A DNA stretch of 64,000 nt from Stappia sp. ES.058. Lineage in GTDB: Bacteria > Pseudomonadota > Alphaproteobacteria > Rhizobiales > Stappiaceae. The stretch's first letter is position 1, and each line of letters starts with the position of its first letter. Position numbers and translations under genes: made by a program. The notes under the pieces were generated by a model. That model did not search any database and had not been told where the DNA came from. It saw only the letters and a program-made list of their open reading frames with translations. This document shows positions 9,315 through 16,988 of this stretch, one piece after another. The stretch covers positions 2,480,001-2,544,000 of the forward strand of contig NZ_LT629784.1 of assembly GCF_900105595.1 (NCBI RefSeq), in the 5' to 3' direction.

Positions 9315-10028
9315 ATGAGCCAGGACAGCAACGGATTTTCCGACGCCGGCTCCACCCCGCATTTCCACGGGCATCGCGACCGCCTTCGCCAGCGCTTTCG
9401 CGACGGCGGACACGAGGCGCTTCAGGACTATGAGCTTCTGGAACTCCTTCTGTTTTCTCCGATCAAGCGGGCCGACACCAAACCCATCGCAAAGGCCCTG
9501 ATCGCGCGCTTCGGTTCCTTTGCGGAAGTTCTTGCGGCTCCGCCGGCGCGGCTCAAGGAGGTGCGCGGGGTCGGCGACCGGGTCGTGGTCGAAATGAAGC
9601 TCGCCCATGCGGTCGCGCAACGGTTCCTGCGCGGTCAGGTGCAGGGCAAGCAGATCCTCTCCTCCTGGTCGGCGGTTCTGGACTATGTCCGCACCGCCAT
9701 GGCCTACTCGGACCGGGAGGAGTTCCGGATCCTCTTTCTGGACAAGAAGAATGCCCTGATCGCCGACGAGGTGCAGCAGCGCGGAACCATCGACCACACA
9801 CCGGTCTATCCGCGCGAGGTCATGAAACGGGCGCTGGAGCTCTCCGCCAGCGCCATCGTTCTCGTTCACAATCACCCCTCCGGCGATCCGACGCCCTCGC
9901 GCGCCGACATCCAGATGACAAACCAGATCGCCGAAATCGCCAAGCCGCTCGGTATCGCGCTGCACGATCACATCATCGTCGGTCGCGACGGCCACGTCAG
10001 CTTCCGCGGACTTCAGCTGATCGCCTGA
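9315..10028 (+). CDS. radC: RadC family JAB/JAMM-domain protein
   Basis: This 237-aa RadC-like protein has N-terminal helix-hairpin-helix-type helices (about 20-105, VRGVGDRV at 83-90) and a C-terminal MPN/JAB domain. The zinc-binding motif [11 protein letters not shown] is at 185-195. The historic DNA-repair role is doubtful for the family; the JAMM motif suggests a metal-dependent hydrolase. It is oddly placed as the target of a duplication: codons 184 to the stop are repeated at 11275-11438 with one substitution (Glu207 to Gly). This copy is intact because its 3' end may be that of the incoming DNA. Confidence 0.93.
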   Translation: MSQDSNGFSDAGSTPHFHGHRDRLRQRFRDGGHEALQDYELLELLLFSPIKRADTKPIAKALIARFGSFAEVLAAPPARLKEVRGVGDRVVVEMKLAHAVAQRFLRGQVQGKQILSSWSAVLDYVRTAMAYSDREEFRILFLDKKNALIADEVQQRGTIDHTPVYPREVMKRALELSASAIVLVHNHPSGDPTPSRADIQMTNQIAEIAKPLGIALHDHIIVGRDGHVSFRGLQLIA

Positions 10029-10030
10029 CG
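9864..10030 (+). repeat. direct repeat copy 1 (radC 3' end)
   Basis: This 167-bp segment starts at GTTCACAATCACCCC, covers the last 54 radC codons and ends two bases past the stop. It recurs 1,411 bp downstream at 11275-11441 with a two-base difference (GAA versus GGG within a Glu/Gly codon). Flanking bases diverge immediately on both sides. It looks like the left boundary of an insertion that reconstituted the radC end. Confidence 0.92.
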
Positions 10031-10383
10031 CAAGAGTGTGTCGACGCTCACATACACCGCTTGTTCGCATAAACGAAGCTTGTAAACAAAGGTAGTTTCG
10101 CGCCAGCTCTTCGTATCGGCCGCAACCCGGCAAAAGCGCGTTATCGATCTCAAGATTCGTTCGATGGCATTCCAGCCTGGAGAACGCCCATCAAAATAGT
10201 AATACCTGAAATTAGAATTACAAAAAGCTGATTTTGAAATACTATTTTTATCGACAGCAAAATATTTGAACATCTTATCTTCATTTTGAGCTTTCCGCAT
10301 CAATTTTTAGCGACACGACTCACTAAAAGCGTTACAATTGAACGATAAATAACAAATATTCGGTTGTTTTATTGAGAAAAGAA
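10031..10383. other. AT-rich leader of the radC insert
   Basis: This stretch of about 350 bp between radC and the cargo gene is AT-rich and contains runs such as AAAATAGTAATACC. A minus-strand frame covers 10013-10303 (96 codons, TTG/ATG rich), but it overlaps the radC stop and has no family I recognise. I cannot assign a promoter firmly; AT-rich tracts at 10330-10375 would suit one for the cargo gene. Confidence 0.4.
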
Positions 10384-11058
10384 ATGTCACATCAAGAAGA
10401 TAGTCTGGAAGCAGAGTATCAAGAATCTCATGCGCCGAAGTCACCACACGGTCGGACAATAATGCCCGATCCAGCAGGCATGGAACGAGCATTGCGAAAG
10501 TATGCAATGCCCGCAAATTTGCTGATACCAATCGCGGCAGCAAACCGCGAAGCTTTGTATACGTATGTGGGAAAAGACACCACCGAACTAGCCGGAACCA
10601 GCCGTGGAAACGCGTTGATTGTTCGATGCGAATGTGGACCGGATAGATCCAACCTAAGTGTCTGGAGACATGTCAAAGCATCTGTGCTCAATACAGAGTA
10701 CCAATTGTGGGTCAGGCCCGGCTACAACAGCTATCGAAGAGCCTACAGGTTGGCATTTCCGGACGAGTACATCGACGGTCTGGTCATTCATCACATTATG
10801 AACCGCCGTTATGCGGCAGCGCATGGTTTTGAATACGTGCGCGTGACTCCTATTTCCAGATCAAGCAATTCCAGTAGCGGATTTTCCGAAAACTGGGGCG
10901 TCGAACTGACCAAGCAGGGCGTTCTCCGCTCACGAAAAGGTACTGAGCAGATTGGCTATGCCGACCTTTCCCATCTGATGTCTATGCTCGACATGCGTGT
11001 CGGCGGTGGCGTAATGGAACAAGTCAGGCTCGCGGCAGAACTTTTACAACCAGAATAA
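10384..11058 (+). CDS. unknown protein, possible HNH-type nuclease-like motif
   Basis: I do not recognise this 224-aa protein firmly. Its N-terminal third is polar (SHQEDSLEAEYQESH). A middle part has RCECGPDRSN (81-90), and a conserved-looking block reads VIHHIMNRRYA (134-144) then YVRVTPISRSSNSSSG (151-166). The His-His-x-Met-Asn-Arg segment followed by an Asn-rich loop resembles the active-site layout of some HNH/treble-clef endonucleases; that is inference. TTG 10372 is an alternative start. Lower GC than its neighbours and its position between radC repeats indicate recent acquisition. Confidence 0.6.
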   Translation: MSHQEDSLEAEYQESHAPKSPHGRTIMPDPAGMERALRKYAMPANLLIPIAAANREALYTYVGKDTTELAGTSRGNALIVRCECGPDRSNLSVWRHVKASVLNTEYQLWVRPGYNSYRRAYRLAFPDEYIDGLVIHHIMNRRYAAAHGFEYVRVTPISRSSNSSSGFSENWGVELTKQGVLRSRKGTEQIGYADLSHLMSMLDMRVGGGVMEQVRLAAELLQPE

Positions 11059-11274
11059 CTTGGATCTTGCAGGGCCCATAAAAACCGCTTCTTCAGTATC
11101 GAACGTGGCTCCGCCAGTTTGCCCTTCCGCAACCGCCGCCCGCCCCCCTCTGTTCAATGGGTCCAGCTTTTGAGCTGCGCACCAATCGCCGGCGATATTT
11201 CTTTCCTCCTTTTTCCACGGAATCCTTTGCCATTTCGTGGCTGTCATTGTCCAAGCGTTGACACTGCTAGATAG

Positions 11275-11441
11275 GTTCACAATCACCCCTCCGGCGATCC
11301 GACGCCCTCGCGCGCCGACATCCAGATGACAAACCAGATCGCCGGGATCGCCAAGCCGCTCGGTATCGCGCTGCACGATCACATCATCGTCGGTCGCGAC
11401 GGCCACGTCAGCTTCCGCGGACTTCAGCTGATCGCCTGACG
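11275..11441 (+). pseudogene. radC 3'-end fragment (repeat copy 2)
   Basis: This second copy of the last 54 codons of radC includes the [11 protein letters not shown] metal motif and the TGA stop, but has no start or upstream domain. It differs from copy 1 by two bases (Glu to Gly). The sequence after it leads directly into the glutathione peroxidase region, so this is probably the original chromosomal radC end displaced by the insert. Confidence 0.88.
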
Positions 11442-11550
11442 AAACGCCCTTGCGCGCCAACACGACGCCTGTGGCATTTCGTCCGGGAATGCAGTCGATC
11501 CGCTGTCCGCCGCACTGCGTAATCTCCCTGAAACAATCAAGGAGACTGTC

Positions 11551-12114
11551 ATGCTGTCACGCGTTGGACTGGCGATGGTGCTGACCGCAGCACTCGCACC
11601 GGCGGCGGCCGCGCAGGACACGCGCACCGCCCACGATTTCTCCCTCACCGCGATCGACGGCACGCCCTTGCCGCTTTCCGCCTACAAGGGCAAGACGGTG
11701 CTGGTGGTGAACACGGCCTCGCGCTGCAGTTTCACCCAGCAATATGCCCCCTTGCAGGCGCTTTACGAGGAGCACCGCGACAAGGGCCTTGTCGTGATCG
11801 GCGTGCCCTCGAACGATTTCGGAAGTCAGGAACCGGGAACGGAAGCCGACATCGAGGACTTCACCCAGTCGGCCTACCGGGTCGATTTTCCCCTGACCAA
11901 CAAGACCACCGTGGTCGGCGCCAATGCGACGCCCTTCTACAAGTGGGCGAGCGAACAGGCCGGACCGCTCGGCAAGCCGCGCTGGAACTTCCACAAATAT
12001 CTGATCGGCCCCGACGGGAATCTGATCGACTGGTACACGCCAATGACCTCGCCCGATTCGTCGAAGCTGCGCGACGCGATTGTGCGAAGCCTTGCTGGAA
12101 GCGGGGCTTGGTGA
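11551..12114 (+). CDS. glutathione peroxidase (Cys type), secreted
   Basis: This 187-aa thiol peroxidase has a cleavable N-terminal signal (MLSRVGLAMVLTAALAPAAAAQ), so it is likely periplasmic. The peroxidatic cysteine lies in VVNTASRCSFT (Cys59), the second motif is GVPSNDFGSQEPG and the Trp motif is WNFHKYLI, together forming the Cys-Gln-Trp site. Homologues reduce peroxides, often with thioredoxin. A GGAG stretch precedes the ATG. Its TGA overlaps the GTG start of the next gene, so the two are probably coupled. Confidence 0.9.
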   Translation: MLSRVGLAMVLTAALAPAAAAQDTRTAHDFSLTAIDGTPLPLSAYKGKTVLVVNTASRCSFTQQYAPLQALYEEHRDKGLVVIGVPSNDFGSQEPGTEADIEDFTQSAYRVDFPLTNKTTVVGANATPFYKWASEQAGPLGKPRWNFHKYLIGPDGNLIDWYTPMTSPDSSKLRDAIVRSLAGSGAW

Positions 12115-12503
12115 CGAACGCCCCCGCGATCACCGTCTTTCACGATGGCGACTGCCCGGTCTGTCGCGCCGAGATCCGCTTCTACTCCCGCATCGACAGG
12201 TCGGGGGCAATCGACTGGCGCGACATCACCCGCCTGAGCGACGACGAGCTTCCCGACGGCAAATCGCGGGACGACCTCCTCGGCCGGTTTCACGTCCAGG
12301 ACCGCGACGGAAGCTGGCACATCGGCGTTGGCGCCTTCGCCCGGATCTGGCGCGCCCTCCCCGGATTCCGGCATTTCGCCTGGGTGTTTTCGGTTCCAGG
12401 CATCAGGCAACTCGCCGAAGTCGGCTATCGCGGGTTCCTCGCCTGGCAACAGCGCAACCGACGGGCCCGCGCGGCCAAAGAGCAAAGCCGCCACGCCGCG
12501 TAA
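12111..12503 (+). CDS. DCC-family thiol-disulfide oxidoreductase (DUF393)
   Basis: This 130-aa protein is of the DCC (DUF393) family, with the signature HDGDCPVC near residues 11-18, a CxxC-like redox pair, and a C-terminal SVPGIRQLAEVGYR segment. The family is predicted to act in thiol-disulfide exchange, but substrates are unproven. I chose GTG 12111 because it overlaps the peroxidase stop (GTGA) and places DCC at the usual distance from the N-terminus. The context with a peroxidase supports a redox role. Confidence 0.85.
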   Translation: MTNAPAITVFHDGDCPVCRAEIRFYSRIDRSGAIDWRDITRLSDDELPDGKSRDDLLGRFHVQDRDGSWHIGVGAFARIWRALPGFRHFAWVFSVPGIRQLAEVGYRGFLAWQQRNRRARAAKEQSRHAA

Positions 12504-12548
12504 CACCATCCGTCAGACGGCGCAGCGCGCACAAGATCGGCTCCGCCC

Positions 12549-12794
12549 ATGAAGATGCGCAGGAAGTGCGACCTTCCCAGCAAGAAATGCGCGGCATGCG
12601 GACGCCCGTTTGTATGGCGACGCAAATGGAAAGCCGTCTGGTCGCAGGTGAAGTTCTGTTCCGAACGGTGCCGCAAGTCGGGCGACGAAGGCGCCCGGCC
12701 GCGCCGCACCGACCGGCCCGGGCCATCGCCCGGCGCGAAACGATCCAACGACTCGTTGGCTTGCGAATCACCCGGGATCAGACACAATCGTTGA
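12549..12794 (+). CDS. DUF2256 zinc-ribbon protein
   Basis: This 81-aa protein matches DUF2256. KKCAACGRPFVWRRKW is followed by KFCSERCR, giving two CxxC/CxxxC pairs that probably bind zinc, with conserved Trp residues between. The C-terminal third is a basic low-complexity tail. Function is unknown. It follows the DCC gene by 45 bp on the same strand. Confidence 0.8.
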   Translation: MKMRRKCDLPSKKCAACGRPFVWRRKWKAVWSQVKFCSERCRKSGDEGARPRRTDRPGPSPGAKRSNDSLACESPGIRHNR

Positions 12795-12868
12795 CGCGCC
12801 TTAACCAAACTTCGATGCGATTTATTAAATTGACTGTGCAAACGTTGTCCGCTCCAGAAGAGGCATAG

Positions 12869-15130
12869 ATGGCAATAAACAGGACGGACAACGGCGCGAG
12901 ACTTGCAAATGCGATCCTGTTCCCCGTGGTGGGACTGGTGTTGCTTGCAATCGCGTTTTCCGTTGCCCTGATTGCCTATACATCCCAATCGGCCGACCAT
13001 GCGGCGATGGACAGCGAGCGCCGACTGTTGCGCGGCAGCACCGATCTCCAGCTTGCACTCCTGGCGAAAGAGCAGGAAGGCGCCGCAGTCTGGGATCTCG
13101 CCGATTATTATACGCGCCCGTCGAGCGTCAACACCCAGTGGCTCGATGCCAATCTGGGTCACTGGCTCTACGCCAACCATGGCCACGACCAGACAGTCAT
13201 CGTCGGCGAAACGGGGGAAGCGATCTACAACGCCGTGAAAGGCCAGCAGATTTCCCCTCGCGAAAGCCAAGCGCTGATTTCCGGCATCTGGCCGTTGATT
13301 GCCCGGACGCGCGCGAAATTCATCAACAAGTTCAAGCCGCTTCCCTCCGGCCTTTTCGTGATCGAACGACCGCTCAACGGATTCACGCGCTCGATCCACG
13401 AAACCGGCTTCGCGCTCCATGAGGGCGATCTCGCCTTTGTGTCCGTGACCGCCATCTCGCCCGAACTCAAGCAGTTCGTGGCAAACCGAAGGCCGCCCGC
13501 CGTTCTGGTCAGCGTGAAGAAACTGGAGGATACGAGACTGTCCGCTCTCGCGGCCCGCTCCGGCGTCAGCGACCTGCGTACAAGGCCGGCCTCTGCCAAG
13601 GCCGAGGCCGCTGCGACCTTCGATCTGACCTCGCCGCTCGGCGCACCGATCGGCTCTCTCGCATGGACGGCGAACAAGCCGGGCTCAAGGATCCTGTCCG
13701 GCGTCAGCCCGGTGCTGTTCCTCCTCGCCGCTTTGATCGCCGGCCTGACCGGCGTTGTGCTGTTTTACACGCGTCACAACACCCGCCGCCTTGCCGAGAG
13801 CGAAGCGCGGGCCCAGCATGCCGCCCTGCACGACAGCCTGACCGGGCTCTCCAACAGGGACTTCTTTGCCGACCGCTTCCGCCGGGAACTGGCGAACTGG
13901 GATGCCCGAAAGGGCCTGATCGGGGTCATTTACATCGATCTCGATCACTTCAAGGATATCAACGATACCCTTGGCCACGCGGCGGGCGATGAAGTGATCC
14001 GCGAGGCCGCCCGGCGCCTGCGGGTGCTCGTTCCCGACGACGCCACACTCGCCCGCATCAGCGGCGACGAATTCGCGCTGCTTCTCCCCGGCTACGCGTC
14101 GCGCGCATCGATCGAGCACATGCTTCGCCGGATCCAGGACCGCTTCGCCATCCCGATGTACGTCAGCGGAACCCACCTGCACGTCAGCCTCAGTGTCGGC
14201 GCCGCGATAGCCCCGGAAGACAGCCTGTCGATGGGCGAACTTCTGCGCAAGGCGGATATCGCCCTTTACTCAGCGAAACGCGGGGGTCGGGGTCGCTGGG
14301 CGTTCTTCGACATCAGCATGGAAGAACATGTCCGCACACGCGAGAACCTCGCGCACGCCCTGCGCGATGCGATCGGTAAGGATCTGCTCCACGTCGTCTA
14401 TCAGCCGCAGACCACCATCGACGGCGCGACCGTGCTGTCGGTCGAGGCCCTGCTGCGCTGGACCGATCCGGAAATGGGGCCGGTGAGCCCGAGCATTTTT
14501 GTTCCGATCGCCGAAGAAATCGGACTGATCAACGAACTTGGCCTTTATGTGTTGCGCAAGGCCTGCGAGGACGCCGCCGCGTGGCCGCATCTGGGGCTCG
14601 CAGTCAATGTGTCGCCGAGCCAGTTCCGGCATCCACGCTTCATCGACGATCTGCGCGAAACGCTCGAGGCCTGCAACTTCGAACCGTCCCGGCTGGAAAT
14701 AGAAGTCACGGAAACGGTCTTCGCGGACAACGACTGCAACATCCTGTCCACGCTCAAGCAGGTGCAGGAGATGGGCGTCCGGGTGGCGCTGGACGATTTT
14801 GGCATCGGATACTCGAGTCTCAGCTACCTGCGCCGCTTCCCGTTCGACACGCTCAAGATCGACCGCAGCTTCATTGCCGACCTTGACGTCGCGCCGCATG
14901 CCCACTCGATCCTGTCCACGATCATCGATCTTGGAGATGCGCTCGGCATGAAGGTCGTGGCCGAGGGTATCGAGACGCGCCAGCAAGCCTCGATCCTGCA
15001 ACGCACGAATTGCGACCGTCTGCAGGGGTTCTACCTGTCCCGTCCGGTCGCGCCGGACAACGTCCCCGCAACCGAGGCGCGCCTTGCCGCCGACCGGGAA
15101 CCGGCAGCGGCAATCTCCCTGTCCGCCTAG
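12869..15130 (+). CDS. CHASE4-like sensor with GGDEF and EAL domains
   Basis: This 753-aa membrane-bound cyclic-di-GMP enzyme has TM1 (about 13-37), a periplasmic CHASE4-like sensor (about 45-265, with VWDLADYYTRP) and TM2 (about 277-298). A GGDEF domain follows with the variant motif SGDEF (398-402), then an EAL domain starting at EALLRW (526-531). The EAL catalytic signatures ETVFADN and DDFGIGYSSL are present, so phosphodiesterase activity is likely. Ser in place of the first Gly of GGDEF is tolerated in some active cyclases. Its ligand is unknown. Confidence 0.92.
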   Translation: MAINRTDNGARLANAILFPVVGLVLLAIAFSVALIAYTSQSADHAAMDSERRLLRGSTDLQLALLAKEQEGAAVWDLADYYTRPSSVNTQWLDANLGHWLYANHGHDQTVIVGETGEAIYNAVKGQQISPRESQALISGIWPLIARTRAKFINKFKPLPSGLFVIERPLNGFTRSIHETGFALHEGDLAFVSVTAISPELKQFVANRRPPAVLVSVKKLEDTRLSALAARSGVSDLRTRPASAKAEAAATFDLTSPLGAPIGSLAWTANKPGSRILSGVSPVLFLLAALIAGLTGVVLFYTRHNTRRLAESEARAQHAALHDSLTGLSNRDFFADRFRRELANWDARKGLIGVIYIDLDHFKDINDTLGHAAGDEVIREAARRLRVLVPDDATLARISGDEFALLLPGYASRASIEHMLRRIQDRFAIPMYVSGTHLHVSLSVGAAIAPEDSLSMGELLRKADIALYSAKRGGRGRWAFFDISMEEHVRTRENLAHALRDAIGKDLLHVVYQPQTTIDGATVLSVEALLRWTDPEMGPVSPSIFVPIAEEIGLINELGLYVLRKACEDAAAWPHLGLAVNVSPSQFRHPRFIDDLRETLEACNFEPSRLEIEVTETVFADNDCNILSTLKQVQEMGVRVALDDFGIGYSSLSYLRRFPFDTLKIDRSFIADLDVAPHAHSILSTIIDLGDALGMKVVAEGIETRQQASILQRTNCDRLQGFYLSRPVAPDNVPATEARLAADREPAAAISLSA

Positions 15131-15235
15131 ATTACGAGCGCATCGTCGCAGCGCGCCGTCCGCGGGCCGCAACCGGACCTGATTCGAGCCGGGGCAGTTG
15201 CCAGCGATCCGAGCAATCCGTAACGTCTGACGCCA

Positions 15236-16030
15236 TTGATTTTCATCATCGGATTGCGCGCCGTGCCTGTCCCAAACGTCGTTCACCAGACCATCCGTTG
15301 CCGCACCGCCCTCACCCCGGCCCTTCAACGGAACATCGCTACGCTGAAGGCGTTCAATCCCGACTGGGAGCACCGTCTCTACGACGACAACGACGTGCGG
15401 GACGTCATCCTGAGAACCTGCGGCAGGGTGCGCCTCGCGCTCTTCGACCGCATCCACGACGACTACGGCGCGGCGAAGGCGGACATCTTTCGCTACGTGC
15501 GGCTTTACGAATGCGGCGGCGTTTATCTCGACATCAAATCGACTGTCCGCGGCCCCTTGCGGGAGATCCTCAAGGAGGACGACGCCTTCCTGCTGTCGAC
15601 ATGGGATGATGCGCCAGGATCCGCTCTATCGCGGCTGGGGGCACTGGCCCGACCACGGCATTGAGCGGGAATTCCAACAGTGGCACATCGTCTGCGCGCC
15701 GCGTCATCCCTTTCTCAAGGCCGTGATCGACTGCGTGTGGCATAATCTAGAGACCTATCACCCGGTGCGCTGCGGGGTCGGCTTCATCCCCACCATCGTT
15801 GCCACAGGCGCCATAGCCTATACGCGCGCGATCGAGGAGATCCGCACACACCACCCGCATCGCGTGGTGAAAGCCGCCGCGCTCGGGCTGGTCTATTCGA
15901 TCTTCGACACGGGCGAGCACGGACGCGACGTTCCCGACAGCAGCGGCTACAGGGACAGCTTGCAGTCCCTGCTGCGCGGACTGGGGGTCGCCGACGAGCA
16001 TATGGCTGCGTACGGGCGCTTTCGCAAAAA
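15236..16030 (+). pseudogene. glycosyltransferase (DXD sugar-binding type), frameshifted
   Basis: The first part (from about 15262, VPNVVHQTI) has the sugar-transferase features ADIFRYVRLYECGG and VYLDIKS (the DxD-like motif) and runs in one frame to about 15605. The remaining conserved part, YRGWGHW and EFQQWHIVCAPRHPFL, continues in another frame from about 15606. Together they form one glycosyltransferase of the capsular/mannosyltransferase OCH1-like family. The second frame has no stop before meaB and stays open antisense across it, so the natural 3' end is also uncertain. Sequencing error is possible. Confidence 0.75.
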
Positions 16031-16031
16031 T

Positions 16032-16988
16032 TCAGCGGGTTTCGATAAGCCTGAGCCTTTCGCGCAGCACCCGATCGAGCGCGGCAATCGCGGAAAACGG
16101 GCCGCCGGCCTCGGCCAGTGCGGCCGGGATATCGCAGGCGCCGTGGCCGACGCTGCCAAACCGGCGGCGGATGGCATCGTCCACCCAATGCCGTTCCTGC
16201 ATGGTGCGCCGCGCCGCCAGTCGACCGCTGCCTTGCGCCTGCAAGCCGAAGGCATCACAGGCGCGAACGAGACCGTCGAGCCCCTCGCCGCTGGTCGCAG
16301 AGACTGTCAGAACCTCGGGAACGCGGTCGCTGTCGACCGGGCGGGCCAGCGACAGCGCGCCGGCGACATCGGCCTGCGCACGCCGCGCGAGCGCGCCCAT
16401 GTCCGCCTTGGTGACCGCAACGAGATCGGGCAGCTCCATTACCCCGGCCTTCATGAACTGCAGGCTGTCGCCGGAGCCGGGCTGGATGCACAAAACCAGC
16501 GTGTCGACCGCATGGACAACGTCGGATTCCGACTGGCCGATACCAACCGATTCCACGATCACCCGGTCCATCACCGCGCGCATCAAGACCACGGCGGCAA
16601 TCGCATGATCGGACAGTCCGCCAAGCCGGTCGCGCGCGGCCATCGAGCGCACAAAAATGCCGGGATCACCCGGGTCCGTGCTCAGCCGGGTGCGATCGCC
16701 GAGAAGCGCGCCGCCGGTCACCTGGGACGACGGATCGACGGCGATCACGCCAACCGTCTCGCCCCGGGTCCTGTAGGCACGGATCAACGCGTTGGTGAGC
16801 GTCGACTTGCCGACCCCCGGCGGGCCGGTCAGGCCCAGCACCTGCGCCCTTCCCTCGCGCGTGGCAAGGTCCAGGAACCGGGTCAGGGCGTCGCTGTCGG
16901 CCTGCGTCTCGACCGCCGAAATCGCGCGCGACAGCGCGGCTTTCCCGCCCTGGCGCAACTGCGAAAGGCTTTCCGGCACACGGGTCAT
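16032..16988 (-). CDS. meaB: MeaB/ArgK-type G3E GTPase
   Basis: This 318-aa GTPase chaperone of methylmalonyl-CoA mutase guards loading and reactivation of its B12 cofactor. Walker A is GPPGVGKST (55-63). Further family segments are VIAVDPSSQVTGGALLGDR, the ESVGIGQSE switch region and VTKADMG for base recognition. The mutase itself is not in this window. Its ATG overlaps the TGA of ppdK by four bases, so it is translationally coupled to ppdK. Confidence 0.93.
   Translation of the reverse strand: MTRVPESLSQLRQGGKAALSRAISAVETQADSDALTRFLDLATREGRAQVLGLTGPPGVGKSTLTNALIRAYRTRGETVGVIAVDPSSQVTGGALLGDRTRLSTDPGDPGIFVRSMAARDRLGGLSDHAIAAVVLMRAVMDRVIVESVGIGQSESDVVHAVDTLVLCIQPGSGDSLQFMKAGVMELPDLVAVTKADMGALARRAQADVAGALSLARPVDSDRVPEVLTVSATSGEGLDGLVRACDAFGLQAQGSGRLAARRTMQERHWVDDAIRRRFGSVGHGACDIPAALAEAGGPFSAIAALDRVLRERLRLIETR

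Larger units (their letters stand above)
10031..11441. mobile_element. radC-targeted insert, about 1.4 kb including one repeat copy
   Basis: The DNA between the two 167-bp radC-end repeats is markedly AT-richer than its surroundings, for example around 10190-10400. It carries one convincing gene (10384-11058) and no recognisable integrase or transposase. A 3'-gene-end duplication is the usual footprint of an element that integrates into a conserved gene and restores it, or of single-crossover recombination with a foreign radC locus. Absence of a recombinase means it is a remnant, a non-autonomous cassette, or not an integrative element. Confidence 0.6.

Noticed and set aside
10013..10303. 96-codon minus-strand frame in the radC insert
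   Set aside because: It overlaps the radC stop and repeat, has no family I know and no convincing ribosome binding site. It is kept only as a possibility in the leader description.
12080..12868. 262-codon plus-strand frame over the DCC and DUF2256 genes
   Set aside because: The DCC and DUF2256 signatures are in other frames; this translation is Arg/Pro-rich noise.
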